Shown here: piece by piece, positions 60,331 to 64,000 of the stretch
How the letters are laid out: every line of letters starts with the position of its first letter
Position numbering within the stretch: position 1 is the first letter of the stretch
Origin: Sphagnum compactum
Taxonomy: Eukaryota > Bryophyta > Sphagnopsida > Sphagnales
DNA: 64,000 nt
Direction of reading: 5' to 3'
Assembly (NCBI GenBank): GCA_965153455.1
Contig: OZ234497.1
Span: 14,928,302 to 14,992,301 of the forward strand
Program-made: the position numbers and the translations under genes
The notes under the pieces: generated by a model
Databases searched by the model: none
What the model saw: only the letters and a program-made list of their open reading frames with translations
What the model was told of the DNA's origin: nothing

Positions 60331-63031
60331 GTTACTGAAAAGCTCATCACTCCACAACCAACACAGGAGGTCATTGCTCCACAAGCAACCAACACAGGAG
60401 GTCTTTGCTCCACAACCCACAAAGGTCAGACTCATCAGACTCATGGAATCTGCTGTAAGTATTCATGTGTGTGTTCGCTTCTTCCGCCTCAAGGAGCAGG
60501 CGGATTTTGTGATCAACAACTTGGGATTTAGCTCAAGAAAGACTTGAAGAACTCTATGTGTGAGTGGCGACCACTGCTTCTCTTTGCAACCAAAGTTCCA
60601 ATCGGTGAACACAACTGACTGTTTCTTTACAAAGAAGTTTTGGTGGGGTGACCTAATCTACTACTACATGCACCATGGTTTGCCTCTTCCACAAGTGCCA
60701 GGCTCTCCAAAACTCTTAGTAGGATTTCATCATCATCCCCATCTTCAATTGGCAGAAGTGTTGAAAATAACACAGATGGTGGTAGGTCTCCTCCCATCTG
60801 AAAGCTCGTTTCCTTCTCTTGCCATGCTCAAATTCAGTGGACCCATCAATCACAGTGGATGAAGCTCAACAACTTTCACTCCTTCAGAAGTTTTGAGTCT
60901 TGATCATGCAACCAAAAGGCAGTTTCTGTTTGAAAAAGTGGAGTTTTTTCATACACGGTGCAGGTATGAAAAATAACATGCACTCAAGCCCACTTTTTAA
61001 AAATTTCTCTCTCTTGTGATTTTCTTTTGCATCCTCATCCAGAACAAGAATTTTTGTGAAAAAGCTGCAGTTGAATTGCCCTTGGACTGTGTATATATGC
61101 TCCCCAGAGAGTGTGGTTTTAAGCTGCATCTCTTCTGTACAGCCAAGATTTCTTTGAACCTTTCTGCTGGCTTCATCTTCTTACTGGAAGGGCCTTTGAT
61201 CAAAAGGGGAGAATCAACCTTGAGCTATCATTGTGAAGTTAGTTCTGCGATTCAATGTTCATTTCAGTTTGAGTTGAACTTTGCCATGTGAGACTGCAAT
61301 GCTTGTATCAAGAAGTTAAGACTCCAGAGTGGCTTCAAGTTGAGCTTGGTGATTGGGATTTGAGGTCTTCTTTGACAAGGAGTTTTACGAGCTGAAACTG
61401 TGGCCTTGGATATGGGATCATGTGCAAGGATGATGATGCAGTGAGGTTTTTCAGTGCTGTTATCAACACCTGGATCTGTCATCTTCCATCTCCCTTTTTT
61501 CTGTCTCTCCTCACACTGTTGTGGTCTGTCTGCAGCAGTCCCTGCAACTTTTCTTGTCCCTGCCATGTCTTCTCCAATTGCCATGTCTTCCAGCCCTCAT
61601 GCTAACTTAAGTGTATCTATTGGAACAAGATGTTTTGTCTGGTTTGGCATGAGGAAGGTCATGGAAGAAACAGGTTGATCTGATAGCCATAGCAAGAACC
61701 TAAGTTTCTAAAGCCTCCCCTCATTAGTTTTGCACTGACAGGTAATGAAACCTCACGGGTTCAATCTCACAGGCAAATGAACTCCATTGTAGACAATCAA
61801 CATCACTCTTTCACAGTTCAATATATACTAACGGAGCTGAGAAGAGGATCACTGGCAAATGGAGATCAAACTTTGAACTCCTACACAGCTTCATTGTTGA
61901 AGGTGAAGAAGAAAGCCCCTTTACTCAACATAAGTGACATTAATGAAAAGCTGCATAGTGCACATGTTGTAACAAGAGGCTGATCCTCTTATCATTCATG
62001 TCTTTGGCAATGCTTATCAAACTTCTCACTAGCATGACACTTGAACTTGGAGACTGATTCTGATGTTCTTGAGCTGACAACACTGAAGGTCCTAATTCTC
62101 TTCCCAGCCAATCGAAATATCTATGTGATGGTAAGGGAGGGTTCTCTTCACCAGGGGTATGATCTTTTGCTGAGGTCAATTCATCTCCCTGTACCTTTCT
62201 ACTTTTAAAACTCTGCCTCATTCCCATTTCACAGACTCTGCTGCAGCTGTAGGCTATCTTCTACTGTAATCCAACAGTTTGAGAAAAAAAGCAATTGGAG
62301 AAGACAATTGCAGGCAGTGATGAGCATAAATTGAAGCTTCCCACAATGCATAAATTTTCAAATTTGTAATGTTTCAAAGTGGTGCAACTCAAAAGGCAAT
62401 TTTTATATGCAAGGGACAAGGACACTTAATGCCATGGCTGCAAAAATTCAACCGGACACAAATAATTTTCTAAGCACTTCACACCTAAGCTCCAAGCCAT
62501 AGCTCAAGGTGGATGCATATAAATTAGCTCTTCCTTGAGGGTGAAAGCAACTGAATAAAATCAACTGACTCAGATATATCACCGGTGCTATGATCAATTA
62601 GAATCCAGTCTTCGATGACCTACATAAACCCCAGTTAGATCACTTGCTGCAACCATGTAAATTGGCAGCCAAGATTGCACTGTGAGTCTCCAAAATCTCA
62701 CAAACATGGAATACAACCCACTGGAGGAGCAATATTCCAGTCTCAGAACAAAGTTCCTGTACTTTCCAAATTAGACAATTTGTTCCATCTGAAATAAGCT
62801 GGGAAAAATCAGTAGAGAACCATCAAACAAGCTATCGTTACTGTCTGAAAAGCAACTCCTTTCTTTCAGCAGACCCTCAATACTTGTCAGGCAAGACACT
62901 ACCTACACAGTCTGCAAGTGGCGCTCTGCACATTACTTGGGTAACTAGCTTAATTCAACCACTTTGAACCCAGTGTTGTTGATTGCATTGATCTGGACAG
63001 AAAATTGGCCTTCTTTGCTGTAATCTCCAGT
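60331..63031. other. Intergenic region between two genes facing each other
   Basis: Holds the 3' ends of the PAS-like gene (plus) and the bHLH gene (minus). A minisatellite at 60338-60420 repeats CCAACACAGGAGGTC and TTGCTCCACAA two to three times. Several frames of 60-100 codons occur, but none is conserved-looking. Confidence 0.4.
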
Positions 63032-63915
63032 CTAGCAAATGGGGTCAGAATAGAACCTGGCAGTTGCTTCAAGGATCTCTGCTGCTAGACTTTCAGAGCT
63101 CCCTACCTCCCTACCTGTCATCTGAATCTCCACAGGCAAACAGTCATATCTCTTGTGAACATATCCTGGTTGCAAATCTTGATTATTATATGCACAGACA
63201 TTCCCAAACTAGTTTCAAGATGGAGAGAATATATTCTTAAATCAACTGGGAAGAGGGCAGAGCATAGAATTTGATGGTGAGTGAACAATTATTGATGGTG
63301 TTATTTCTCATACCTCTGCAATAAAAGTGCAAGTAGCCTGCTCAGATCCATTCATGGCTGTAATATTGGAGAAGATGATGTTGAGACCCAATGCATCTAG
63401 AGCTTCACTGAGTTGCAAAAGTGACCCTGGTTTTCTTTGGCATGAAATTCGCACAGTGTACATTCCATCCAGTTCCGAGACTGTAATCTGCTGAACAAAA
63501 CTGTCAGGTTACAAACTCTCCAATTGTCCAGGAGAGAGTTTTCCTAAATTTTGCAGTGGCAAATTGAATGCATATCTTTTCTCTACTTCATGCACAATGA
63601 GAAAATTGGTGGAGAGATTTGACGAACATGGTTGCTTTGGGAGCACTGCAGGCTGACATCAACATGTTCCTGGTTTTTGTGGCGGTGGTAGCTGCCGTCT
63701 TTTGTAGCTATACCTTGACATTCACCAGTTGCACCTGCATTCACTTTCTTGTTCTCAGATTGGCCACTATTAACAATGCTAGAGCTTCTTTTGTGCACAC
63801 CTAAAAATGAGACTGCTGCCTCCTCCTTCCTGACCTCATCCTCAAGAATTTTCAGTTGCTTCTTCAGATCCTGCAAGTATGTGATGGCATCTGACAAAAT
63901 CGAAGCTTTGTCCAT
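63032..63915 (-). CDS. bHLH transcription factor with C-terminal ACT-like domain, 3' part
   Basis: Model: complement(join(63032..63208, 63314..63500, 63587..63915)), 230 residues. The 5' end, with basic region and helix 1, lies beyond the right edge. The first exon opens at an acceptor (GGTGCAG) with MDKASILSDAITYLQDLKKQ, bHLH helix 2 at the usual intron position. A low-complexity linker follows. The second exon reads ITVSELDGMYTVRISCQRKP then GSLLQLSEALDALGLNIIFS, an ACT-like fold as in plant bHLH proteins of the AMS/TDR/DYT1 and related groups. The last exon ends SLAAEILEATARFYSDPIC. The protein would bind E-box DNA as a dimer. The subgroup is uncertain. The junction 63587/63500 is the least certain. 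Confidence 0.85.
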
Positions 63916-64000
63916 CTGCACCCATATAACCCTAAAATTTCAGCACTGCTGCTTGGAGGGTAGATTTTACATGTCTGATAGCAAAGAACATCATAGTCAA
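63916..64000 (-). other. Intron of the bHLH gene at window edge
   Basis: Non-coding up to the acceptor at 63916-63918. The exon with the basic region must lie further right. Confidence 0.5.

Overview
The window is nuclear DNA of a land plant. The evidence is a plant cryptochrome with the plant-only DAS tail, a plant cyclic nucleotide-gated channel, an SNX2-type sorting nexin with plant-style introns, a decayed PPR gene and a bHLH-ACT transcription factor. Introns are short and GT-AG. The long gaps are AT-rich and full of decayed transposons, so the genome is probably large. Species cannot be fixed; a seed-free vascular plant is possible but unproven. No rRNA, tRNA or CRISPR array was recognised.

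Layout. 1-2208: 5' part of a CNGC4/CNGC2-like channel (minus strand), running off the left edge. 2209-12290: its leader, then an intergenic stretch with tandem repeats, CACTA-like termini, a hairpin and dispersed repeats. 12467-15119: complete SNX2-type gene (plus). 15690-16175: broken PPR fragment (minus). 16180-20880: repeats. 20889-24836: cryptochrome gene (minus) with a GC-richer upstream region to about 26280. 26280-58100: about 32 kb without an intact gene. It holds a bounded hAT transposon (34974-37813) with an exact 8-bp target-site duplication and a dead transposase, a second decayed transposase (about 39770-41060), a candidate Helitron (43852-44384), a short mitochondrial cox2-like insertion (about 33950-34097), a terminal-inverted-repeat element (54010-54652), and arrays of TAGG/CCTA repeats. 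58906-60330: a two-exon gene for a Ser/Gln-rich protein with a PAS-like end, behind several upstream ORFs (plus). 63032-63915: 3' part of a bHLH-ACT gene (minus), running off the right edge.

The genes are independent single units, not a cluster: ion channel signalling, endosomal sorting (retromer), blue-light perception and transcription control. No multi-gene system is evident. The points most worth checking are the hAT element, the Helitron candidate, the cox2 fragment, the cryptochrome C-terminal exon and the unplaced exon-like ORF in its last intron, and the PAS-like gene with its upstream ORFs. All exon models come from reading splice sites and frames by eye, and all family calls rest on remembered sequence patterns, not on database searches.
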